Part shown: positions 1 to 12,000 of the stretch, piece by piece
Position numbering within the stretch: position 1 is the first letter of the stretch
Layout: the number at the start of each line of letters is the position of its first letter
Assembly: GCF_030269605.1 (NCBI RefSeq)
Contig: NZ_BSTQ01000006.1
Coordinates: 249,085-313,084, forward strand
Source: Lentzea sp. NBRC 105346
GTDB lineage: Bacteria; Actinomycetota; Actinomycetes; Mycobacteriales; Pseudonocardiaceae
Reading direction: 5' to 3'
DNA length: 64,000 nt
Notes under the pieces: model-generated
Told to the model about the DNA's origin: nothing
The model's database searches: none
The model's input: only the letters and a program-made list of their open reading frames with translations
Translations under genes and position numbers: made by a program

Positions 1-1
1 G

Positions 2-3000
2 CCGAACACTGCCGCACCGGCCACGCCCGTCCCGAACGCTGCCGCGCCGAATCCGGCGCCGAACACAGCCGCGCCCAACCCGGCGCCGAAGTCCTCGGCG
101 CCGAACGCTGCCGCGCCGAACAGCGTCGGTCCCAACCCGGCGCCGAGCCCGTCCGTGCCGAGCCCCAAGGTCCCGAGCCCGGCTCCGAACACCTCGGCCC
201 CGAACACCTCGGCCCCGAACCCGGCACCCGACACCGCGACCCCGAGCCCGGCGGCGAACCCGGCACCGGCCACCCAATCAGGCCCCACCCCCGCAACCCC
301 CGACGCGCAACCGGTCGTCGCCCCGATCCCGCAACAGCAGTCCCCGCAACCAACCCCGAAGAAGCCCAAGACAGAACCCCTCGACAGCGAAGCAGACGAG
401 AGCGGTTACGACGCGGACGAAGACATCGACATCCCCGTCGACCCGTTCAAGCTGACCCCCGAGCAGTTCAAGGACATGCTCAAGACCAAGCCGAACGGAG
501 CCTGGTTCTGGTCCGGCCGCTTCGCCACCCCGTTCCTCCCCCCGAACATCACGGTCAGCGTCGAGAGCATCGCCGGCCACGAGGCGTTCGGCGCCGACTT
601 CGGCACCACGCTCGAGGACAAGCTCGACGGCTGGGCGCTGGAGATGCCGGACTTCACCCAGCGCGACCCCAAGTCCACCGAGGTGTGGGAGAACGCGTCC
701 AAGTTCTTCGCCGAGGGGGCGGAGGGCGTCGTTCACGTCATCCTCGGGCCGCAGCGCCGCGAGGGCAACGTGTTCGACACGATGGAGTTGCCTGCGCTGC
801 AGGCGAACCCGAAGGTCGACGCGGTCATCGCGGTCGACCCGTTCACCGGTGAGACGAAGGTCGTCTACGCCAAGGACGGCTTCGCCACGCCGGAAACAAA
901 TCCGGCACCAGCGCCAGAACCGCAAAGCATCCCCGAAACCCCCCAAGAACAAGTAGACGACGGCTACGACGCGGACGACGACGGCTACGACAGCGACGAG
1001 GACATCGCGCTGCCGAACGCACCGCGCGGCATCGGACCGAACGCCGCCCTGCCGGCCCAGCAACTGCCGAGCTTCGTTCAGAACAGCCAAGCCCTGGGCA
1101 CGATCGCCCCGACGAACCCGACCGGCGACATCACTACCGCCGTGAACACGATGCTGCCGGGAAGCACGAACGACATCCAGACCGCGCTCAACCAGAACTT
1201 CGAGAGCTTCCTGGGCAACGGCCGCAACTTCCCGATCAAAGTCGGCAACCAGTGGTTCGAGGCGAACGTTCAGGCCACCATCCTGCCGACCGCGACGAAC
1301 CCAACGGCACCGGACATCAAGACCAAGGTCGACCTGACGACCAACAGCGGCACGAACACCGGCAACACCAACACGATCGGCACGTCGGGCAGCGTCGGAG
1401 CCGGCGCCACAATTGCCGCCCCGGTCGGCCCCTACGGCTCAGTAGCCGGCAGCGCCCAGCTGGCAACCCCGGTCCAGTCCACGAACACCGGCACCTCGAC
1501 AACGGACCAGCGCGCGATCAGGGCCGGCCTGGGCGAGAAGACGGCCGTAGTGCCCGTCGACTACAAGATCACGATCACGGACGCCAACCTCAACCCCGTG
1601 AACACGCAGCACGTCAACGGCGACGTCACGCTGCACATTCCGGACGACATCGGCGACATGACGCCGAACCCGGACGCGCAACGAGTAAACCTCCCCAACG
1701 ACGTCGGCCCGAAGATCGAGCACGCCGCACCCGAGGCCGTCGAGCTGGACACCGATCTGGCGTTCAACAACATCGCCGCGCAGCTGCACCCGTCCATCAC
1801 GAAACTCGGCGCGCCCGGACGGACAGACCTACAAAACTTCCTCGACCCCACAACGATTCGCGACAACCTCGGCGCCGCGCTGAACGGCTGGGTCACCTCG
1901 CCGGACCTGGTGAGCCCGCACGGCAGCCGCGGCGGTGTCGTGCGGATGAAGGCGACCCCGGTCAACGCGATTCTGGTCGGTACCAACACATCCACCGAAC
2001 TGCGGCTGCACGAGTCCGTCTCGACCCAAGCGGGTGTGTCGTCGTCCAGCAAGAGCGGTTTCGACGTCAACGTCGGCGTGGGCGGCGGCGCGACCGTCGC
2101 CGGACAGGTCGGTGGCACGGCTGGCCTCACAGGCGGCGTGTCCAGCAAGACGGCCGTCACCGCGAACGCGGGCACGAGCACCAGTGTCAAGACCGGCATG
2201 AAGCTCAAGGGCGACACGGGTGTCTACCAGGTCGAGATGAACCTGGAGTTCCAGACCCCGCACGGCAGCGTCACCGTCCCGGTCACGACGCACATGCGGA
2301 TGGGGCTGCCCGAAGCCAAGAACGTCGGCCTGCCGACGCCGGACGCCACGCCCGCGATCGCTACGCCCACAACCGAAACGCGTCACCTGCCGCCGTACCT
2401 CGCCTCCGCCGCGGCCGCCGGGCACGTCAAGGTCGGCGAGCTCGCCAACGCCGACCAGGTGCAGACCAGCGTCGAGAACGCGTTGCGCGCCAAGTTCGGA
2501 GACCTCCTCCCGAACTTCAACACCGGCAGCAACCCGCAGAGCACCGGCAAGAACATGGCCGACCTCGCGGAGATGATGAACAACCAGCGCAAGCTGAACA
2601 CCGAGCTGTCGCCGCTCGCCCTGAAGTCCCAAATGGACAGTCTGCTCGGGCCCGGCGTGCAGGTGCAGCTCAAGAAGCAGGGGTTCGCCACCAACGAGTA
2701 CGTCAACGTCACGGTCAAGGCGCGGCTCACCGACCCGCAGCACGTCGGCCAGGCGGACAACCGGTTCGTCCGCAACGCGGCGTCCACCGGGCCGAAGCTC
2801 GACAGCTCGGGCAACGTGCAGAAGGGCTGGAACGCGGGCATCGAGGGCCGGGTCGTCATCCCGAGCACGTCCGGCAACACGAGCGCCACGCCGACGCCCA
2901 GCGTGGGCGCGAAGTACAACAGTTCGACGAACACCAAGACCGGTGCGGGACCGACGGTCGGCAGCACCTCGCTCAACACCGGCAGCCCGAACGCGCAGCT

Positions 3001-6000
3001 CTTCACCGGCAACATCGAGTTCGACATCGAGATCACGTCGCACAACCGCAACCGGTCGTGGGTGAAGCGGCTGACACCGGGCTCGCCGTTCCGGCAGGTT
3101 CCGGCCCCGACCAAGGTCAGCCTGCCGAAGATCAACGGCACGGCGAACCTGTGGGTGTCCGACAGCGCCGCGATGAAGGCCGACCCGGCGCAGTTCCAGC
3201 CGAGCGTCCCGCCGAACCCGACGAAGATCGACAACCCGCCGTCGATCAGCGACCTGCTCACGTCGACGAAGCAGAACGCCAGCAAGATCGAGAAGTCGCC
3301 GTGGCTGCACGTCGAGGCGGTCGCGAACGCGGAAGCCGTGCGCGACGCCGCGATTCAGGCGCTGAACACCGCGGCCAAGGGCGACTCGGTGCTCACGATC
3401 CCGGGAACCGAGGCGCGCAACCGCATCGACAAGATGCTCAGCCCCGAGAGCCTGCGCGCGAACCTGCGCACCCTGGTCGACAAGGGCATGACCGAGGGCG
3501 GCATGAAGTACGACCGCCGGGTGTACGACCGCAGCGGCGCGCTCGGCGTGTCCGTCAAGCTCGGCCAGCCGCGCGTGGTGTCCATTTCGGACAACGTCGG
3601 CACGGAGAACGCGAGCACCGGCGGGTTCAAGGCCGGTGACAGCAAGACGACCTCGAACTCGGTCGACGTCACCGCCGGCCTCAACACACCGATGCGGCCC
3701 GCGACCGGGGCCAAGGGATCCGGCGCGGTCGGCGCGAACGCCAAGTGGACGCCGTACTCCAAGTCGTCGACGCAGGCGACCGAGGTCGGCGGCAGCGTCG
3801 ACCGCAACCGGGTCACCCCGGCCGACGGGCGCACGGTGCTGCTGCAGCTCGACGCCACGTTCAACCTCGTCGGCGAGAGCCGCGAGGCCAACACCGTCCA
3901 CAAGGGAGCGCCGAACAAGGCCGGTGTCTCGGTGGACCTGCCGGGCGGCGTGTACGTCCGGGTGAGCGAGGACGTCGCGCGCGACATGGGTCTGCTCGAC
4001 CCGGCGCCCGAGCACACCAGCCCGGACTTCGGCACCATGCAGCCGCCGTCGACGCTGAAGCCGGGCGAACCCGGGTCGCTGGGCCTCGGCCTCGTCGAGA
4101 ACGCGCCGAACCTCACGAACCTCGTACCGCAACTGCGCAACCAGCTCGGCACGCTCGGCCCGAACCTGCTGCCTCCGTCGGTGCTCAACGACTCGATGAA
4201 CAACCTGCGCCGGCTCACGGACCTCACGTCCGACGCGAGCGTCAAGGCGTTGATGGACAGCGCGCTCGACGGCGGGGTGCCGCTGCTCGTGCACAACCCC
4301 GGCACGTTCGGCAAGGACTCCTACCAGGTCACCCTCAAGGCCACACCCGGCACGCCGACGTTCGACTCCGCGGTCAACGACGGCGTCGAGATCGAGCACA
4401 CGATCTCGGGCACCGGCAAGGTTTCCGACGGCAGCGGCAAGGGCACCGGCTGGGGTGTCGGCGTCCGCGTGCCCGGTGCGGCGCTGCCCGGTTCCGCAAA
4501 CCCGAACATCTCGGGCAACGTCGGTGGCTTCGCGGCGGCCGGGTACAACCAGTCGCACTCGACGTCCACCACGAACTCGACCACCAACCAGGTCAACCAC
4601 CTGCGCGCGGGCAGCGGTCCCGCGGTCAAGTACAACGTGCCCGTCACGTTCGAGCTGGTCGTCGAGAAGGGCACCCAACAGGTCGGCCGCGTTACCGCCG
4701 CCGAGAACATGACCGTGCGGCTGCTCGCCGACAACCAGTCGGTCAACCCGGTCGCCTCACCCGCGTTCAACCCGACGCCGACCCCACAGCCCGCTGCGCA
4801 GGGCAACCCGAACACGGCCACGAACTGGCAGCAGCAGAACGGGACGAACCTGCCGCCGACCGCGTCCGTGGAGAACTTCCGTGGCGCGCAGGCGTTGCAG
4901 GACGCCGCCCTGCAGGCGCTCAACCGGGCCGGCGCGAACACCGGCATCACCGGCAAGGGCACCGGATCGCTGAACGCGCTGAAGTCCGGCCTGAGCTCGG
5001 AGTCGTTGCAGCCCAACCTGCCCGGCATGCTCGACGGCGCGTTCGAGGTGCCCGGCCTGCACGAGGCCGCGCTGACCTTCGGCCAGCACGCGAACGTCAA
5101 GGTGTACGCCAAGATGGTCAACCCGCGGCTCGCGGGCCTGAGCGACGGCGTGCGCATCGAGAACCCGCGCACGACCGTCAGCACGACCTCCAGCGAGGTC
5201 AAGCACTCAGAGACCGCGGACGTCACCGCCGGGTTCGCGTCCGGTGGCGTCTCGTCGAAGAACCCGGCCGTCGGCTTCACCACCGGCGGCGCGGAGGTCA
5301 AGCACGGCGGCGAGGACAGCTCCGCGGACTCCGGTGGCGCGCAGAACAACCCGGTGCGCACCATCAAGCCGGACGGCCGCACGGGCCTGGTGCAGTTCGA
5401 CGTGGAGTACCGCGTCGTCGCCGATCTCGGCGGCGGCAAGGTCGGTGTGGTCGACCTGACGGTGTCGGACTCCGCGCAGGTCCGCATGACCGCGCCGGAC
5501 GCGGAGACCGCGCTGGGCAAGCAGTTCGACAACCAGCTCGGCGATGCGCAGACCCAGGTGAAGGACGCCGCGGCGGCGTGGCGCCAGGCGGAGATCGCGG
5601 CCGACCAGGCCCGGCACGCGGCCGAGCCGACGGTGAAGGATCTCACCGGGACCCTGCGCGGCGCGAACAACGCCGTCTACTCCGGACAGGAGGCCGTGCA
5701 GACCGCCGAGGGCAACCTCACCGGCGCGCAGAACAACCTGGCCGGTCCGCAGAACGCCCAGGCGCAGGCGGCCGGGGCCGTCCAGACCCTGCAGAACACG
5801 GTGAACGACCTCGCCGCCGAGGTCGCCAACCGCGAGAACCGCAACACCATGGCAGAGCAGTTGCTGCTCGGTGCCAACCTCGACCTGCAGAGCGCTCAGG
5901 GGCCGGAGGTGGCGGCGGCGCAGCAGGCCCAGCAGAACGCGCAAGCGCTTGCGAACAGGACCGCGCAGGCGCTGCGACAGGCGCAGGACCAGCACAACGC

Positions 6001-9000
6001 GGCCGTCACGCAGCTGGGCGTGGCGCAGGGCAACCTGACGACCGCGAACCAGAACCTGCTCAACGCACAGCAGCAGGTGCAGCAGGCGCAGGCCCAGCTC
6101 GAACTGGCGCAGCAGCGGCTGCAGACCGCGCAGACGATGCGGCTGGGCATCCAGAACCAGATCGACGCGGCGCAGGCGCCGGTCGAGGCGGCGCGGAACA
6201 ACGCCGACGCCGCGCAACAGAACTGGTGGAACGCGAAGACGGCGGTCGAACAGGAGGTCGCGCGCTTCAACACGCCGCCGTCTCCCGCCGACCAGAACAA
6301 CCAGCCGCCGCCCCCGCCGCAGAACCAACCGGCGGTGGCGGGTCCGAGCACGCCGAACCAGAACACCCAGAACCAGCCTCCGCCCCCGCCGAACTCGTCG
6401 CCCCGGAGCGTCCCGCCGTCCTCGGCGCCGTCCATCGCACCCGAGTCCGCACCGAAGACCCCGGCCACGGCTCCACGCGGCCCGTCGCCGGAGCGGTCGT
6501 TCTCCGCAACGCCCACGGCCGCCGAGCTGCAACCGTTGGTCAACGACCTCGTCGACGCGAACACGAAGCGCAACCAGCAGGGCTACCTGCCGCCGGTCGT
6601 CTCGGTGACCGGTGCGAACGCGCAGGCGGTCGTGGACTCGTTGGCAGCGCACGGCATCGAGGCCGAAGCCAGGCCCGGTCCGCAGAACACGACCGACGTC
6701 CACGTGGACTGGGACCTCAAGCGGCCGGAGGGCTATGTTCCGCCCGCCGCGCCCCAGTCGGTCAAGGTGACCGACACCGTGATCACCTCACCGGCCCCGC
6801 AGTCGCCGTCACTGCTCGACGACCCGAGCTGGAAGCACAGCACCGCGGCGAGCGCCGACTGGTTCGACGCCCGCAACCCCGTGTCGTCGCAGGACATCGC
6901 GAACGCCCGCGCGAACACGCCGGTCACTACGACCGTGCGCGGCGAGGACGGCGGTGTGCTGTCCAACTCCAAGATCACGCCGGAGGGTGTGAAGCTCAAG
7001 GCGTGGCGCGGCCCGATCGCCTACGACGTCCGGACGCTGGACGTCAACGGCGTCAAGGTGCAGGACCTCACCGTCAAGCTGCACCTCGACGGAAACGCCA
7101 ACGACATCAAGGCGGTCCAGGAACGGACTCGCGCCGGTGTCGAGGAGTTGTTCAACCAGGGCAACAGGTTGCCGACCGGCGGGCAGTTGCACGTCACGGT
7201 CGAGTTCACGGACAACAAGGCCGACGCGCACGGCTCGATCAAGCTCACCGACCCGGACGGCCGCGCCAACCAGCTCAACTGGCCCGTCGACACCGACTCG
7301 CGGCGGCTCGCGCACGAGGTCGGGCACTTCCTCGGGCTGCAGGACGAGTACTTCGAGACCGGCAAGGTCAAGCCGATCTTCCAGCACCAGGACGGCAAGG
7401 GCCGCGTCGTCAACGACAACGCGCCGATGACGGCCGGCATCGACGCACCGGACGTGTCGCTGAAGCCACGCAACCTTTGGCTCATCGAGAACCGGATGAA
7501 CGCGCTCGCGTCGTCGACCACGCACGCGCCGGACATGAACGTGCCGCCACCGAACGCGCCGAGCCTGCGCGACCTGTTCGGGCGCAACAGGGTCGATCCC
7601 GCGCCGATCCCGAGCACCAGCGTCCCGGTTGACCCGCCGCAGATCGACATCGACCTCTCGCAGGACTTCGCGGCCGACGTCAACGCCGACCTCGACACGA
7701 TCTTCAACACGTTCCCGGAAACCGCCGCCGACGCGCGGCTCGCGGTGGAGAACGCGGGGCACCAGCTCGACCTCGCCGAGCGCAGCCTCGACCAGGCCCA
7801 GATCGACCTGGCCGAGAACGCGCTCGCCGTGGCCATGAACAACCTGGCGGCGTGGGAATTCCACACCGAGTTCAGCGCGGCCGAGTACAACTCGTGGCTG
7901 GAAGGCCAGTTCTCCGACACGGAGTCCCTGCACAGCACCGACGACGCGGTCAGCTCGGCGTCGGAGCCGTCCGGCCCGAACCAGGCCCGGCGGCTGGAGG
8001 ACGTGCTGCCGAAGTCCGAGTGGTGGCGGCTCTACCTCGACCCGCGTCATCACGCGACCGCGCAGCGGCTGTACCCGGACAACCCCGGTTCGTACTACGA
8101 CAACGACCTGTCGCCTGGGTTCCAGGCCAGCATGGAGGCCGCGTACAACCGGTTCCTCAACCCGGAGAACTTCGCCACGCAGCGGCTGAACTCCGGGCTG
8201 TACAAGGAAATGCACGAGGTCGTCACGTCGCGGCTGGACAAGCAGTTCGACTGGTCGGGCAGCAAGACGACCGGTTTCCCGCTGCGCGGCCAGAACCCGA
8301 GCCCGGACGTGCTGGCCGACACCGTCGCCGGCCGGCCGCTGATGATCGACGCGATGGCGTTCTTCCGGCAGGGCGGGCGCCTCACCACCCAGCCGATCGT
8401 GATGCTCGACCGGTTCAGCTTCGGCAACGTGACGATCCGGACCAACTACCACCGCAACGAGGTCGAGGGCATCGTCGACGCGGTGTTCGACCGGTTCTAC
8501 ACGGACCTGGAGAACGCGAACACCGACGCCGAACGCTTCGAGGCCATCGGCCGGGTCGTGCGCACGATCCACATCGTGCACCCGTTCGAGGACGCCAACC
8601 GGCGGCTGAACGTGCACGTGCTGCTGCCGCGGTTGCTGCTGGAGGCCGGGTTCCAGCCGGTGATCTTCCAGGACATGGACCAGCTGTTCCAGGGCGGCCG
8701 GTCGCTGGAGCAGATCGGCGACGCGCTGGCCCGCGGGCAGCAGCAGGACCTGACCGACAACAACATTCCGGCGACCGCGCCGGAGTTCGAGGAGCACTCG
8801 GATTCCGAAGAGTACGACGACTCCGACACGGATTCCGACGTCGAGCCGCCGAACGCGCCACCACGCGCGGCGCCGGAGGTGCGGGTCGCCGACCCGGTGA
8901 CCACCGCGCCCAGCCCGCTGCGGCCCTCGGTGCTGGATGACCTGAGCTGGAAGCACAGCCCCGCGGCCTCCGCGGACTGGTTCGACGCGCACAACCCCGC

Positions 9001-12000
9001 GACCTCACAGGACATCGCGGACGCGCGTAAGAACGCGCCGATCAGCAGCACGGTGCGCGGCGAGGACGCCGGCGTGCTGTCCAACTCCGAGATCACGCCG
9101 GGCGGTATCAAGCTCAAGGCCTGGCGCGGCCCGATCGCCTACGACGTGCGGACGCTGGACGTCAACGGCGTCCCGGTGAAGGACCTGACCGTCAAGGTGT
9201 TCCTCGACGGCAAGGCCGGCGACGTCCAGGGGATCCAGGACCGCACCCGCGCCGGCGTCGAGGAGTTGTTCAACCAGGGCAACCGGATGCCCGGCGGCGC
9301 GCAGCTGCACGTCACCGTCGAGTTCACCGACAACAAGGCCGACGCGCACGGCGCCATCAAGATCACCGAGCCCGGTGGGCGGGCGAACCAGCTCAACTGG
9401 CCGTCCGACACCGACTCCAGGCGCCTGGCGCACGAGGTCGGGCACTTCCTGGGCCTGCACGACGAGTACTTCGAGACCGGCAAGGTCAAGCCGATCTTCC
9501 AGCACCAGGACGGCAAGGGTCGCGTCGTCAACGACAACGCGCCCATGACCGCCGGCATCGACGCACCGGACGCGTCGCTGAAGCCACGCAACCTGTGGCT
9601 GATCGAGAACCGCATGAAGGCGCTGGAGTCGTTCAACATCGCGCCCGCGCCGGTGGCGATCGACCCGAACGCGGTGCCGCCCAACACGTTCCTCGACGAC
9701 GTGAACATCCCGACGGTGTCCGACGGGTTCGCCGCCGAGGTGCACAACGCCGTGGAGGCACCGAAGATCGACACCGAGGTGCCGAAGGTCGCGGACACGT
9801 TCGTCGAGGATCTGTTCGACGACCTGGACGCGCAGGTCGACACGGCACCGCGCCCGCCGCGCCTGCTCGAGGGCGAGTGGTCGTCGCCGCGGCCGATCAG
9901 CGGACCGCTGACGCCGCAACGGTTGCAGGACGAGTTCGGCATGCCGCAGGTGAACCAGCAGCGGTTCCAGAAGCTCGCGGACCGGTTCAACCTCGTCTAC
10001 GACGTGCGGCCGACGAACCCGGACTCCGTGCGGTGGCTGGAGGAGGGCGCGGTCCCGAAGCCGAAGGACATCAAGGCCAAGACGATCAGCAGTCTCGACG
10101 TCCACCTCGGCGCCTCGCCGGACACCATCGGCCTGGTGGGCTACTTCGATCCTCGGCAACCCGACTACGACTCGCTGGATCCGGACGTCCGGGAACGCGT
10201 GCGCCAGCGTTACGAGAACCGCAAGCGGGAGTTCGCGGAGCTGGCCGAGGAGTTCGAGTCGCTGGAGGCGCAGGGCCGGTACCGCATCGAGAACGGCATC
10301 GTGCAGGCCAACACGCCCAACGGGTTCAGGCACATCACCGGCGACCACGACGTCTACCACATCCGCCGCCCCGACGACGGCAGCGCGCTGGAGGTCGACG
10401 ACTACGACCTCGACGTGTGGCTGCTGACCAAGCGCAACATCGGTGTGCAGCACGGCGCGCACATGTATTGGGAGCCGCAGGGCGCGTTCCAGGAGAAGAT
10501 CTTCAACGACATCGTGACGCGCCACCAGCAGTCGGCGCCGGACGCGGAGCCGCTGATCAGGTTCAGCCCCGGTCAGCCGCCGGCGCTGGTGTTCGCCGAC
10601 CCGCCGCCGGTGCACACCGAGTCGCCAGTGGTGACCGGACTGCGCCGCGACGGCGGAGCCGAGGGCGCCGTGCTCGCCGACCTCGACCTGCCGCACATCG
10701 AGTCGCTGATGGTGCACGCGCAGACGTTCGTCGACCAGTTCAGCCCGAACCCCGCGGCGGCCACGCCGGCGGCGGTCGCGCACGTGGCGTTCGAGCTACA
10801 CCACAACGGCGCGGTCGCCGCCGAGACCGCGGCCCGCGAGATCGGTGACGCGCTGCCCAACGCGCCCACACGGCACACGGCGCTGGTCGCCGGCCTGGAG
10901 GCGAACCCGGCGGGGCAGGCGGTGCTGGCCCTGGGGCTACCGCCCGCCGAGCTGCAGGACCTCATGGTCCACGCGGCGACCATCGCGAACGGTGTGGACG
11001 TCGCGCAGATCGCGTTGACGCTGCACAACAGCGGTCCGGTGACGGCGCGGGCGGTCGCGGACGCGCTCGCCACGCCGTCCGGCACGTTCGACCGCGACGC
11101 CGAGCTGCCGAACTCGCCGACCCGCCGCACCGGTGACCTGTACGCCGAGTCCACTGTGTCCGATGTGGACGCCGGTCACGTCATCACGTTCAACCCGGAG
11201 ACCGGTGTCGCCGAGGTGATGGACCCCGATGGTGCGGACCGGCAGTCCATGAACTCGTTCCTCGACGACATGATCTCCGCGTACGACGCGAACTCCGACT
11301 ACGCCGCCTCGATTCTCGACGGCTACACCGCGCCGGTCGCGACGTACGACTACCAGTTCTCCAGCGACGGCGTGGAGCCGCAGTTCCTGCGGCACGCGCG
11401 CGACGTCACGATGCAGACGCGGCCGGGGCAGTTCCCGTCGGTGCTGCCGGTCGTCCAGACCGGCGTCGGCGCCCAGCCGCCGCTGATGTTCGCCGTGGAC
11501 AACACGATCGCGCTGCCACTGGGTGACAACACCACGCAGTTCAAGGAGTTCTACGCGACGCCGGAGGTGATCGCGGACGCGCAGGCGCGGCTCAAGGAGG
11601 TCGGCAGCAAGCTGCGGCTGAAGGTGGTGCCCGGCAACACGGTGACGCACGACGGCACCACGCTGCTCCAGGTCACGCCGCACTTCAACAGCACGCCACC
11701 GGGCGTCTGCAGCGAGTTCTCACAGGGCGTGATCGGCGGCTCGCACAGCCTGGCGATCATGCGCCCGCCTGGCGGGACGCCGGTCGCCGGCAAGGTCTCC
11801 AACGGCGGGCCGCTGGTGTACAACGGCACGCACGAGATGGCGTTCGCACTGGCCCAGTTCGCGCAGAACCCGTTGGGGCCAAACAGCCTCACGCCCCAGC
11901 AGGTGAGCGCCGCCATGGCCGATACCGCCATCGACCCGCCGCTCGTGGGCCGCCAGTACGGCGCCGCGCTGGTGCCGGGCACCGACGCACGCGCCCGTCT

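Noticed and set aside
2-360. Tandem APNxxAPNPAP repeats as a CRISPR or minisatellite
   Set aside because: The repeats are in-frame low-complexity codons of a Pro/Ala-rich linker with variable spacing, not conserved DNA repeats.
1252-7632. Long alternative reading frames on both strands across the giant gene
   Set aside because: They are Arg/Pro/Ala-rich shadow frames of high-GC coding sequence with no start signals and no recognisable domain; the frame ending at 13096 has the sensible composition and motifs.
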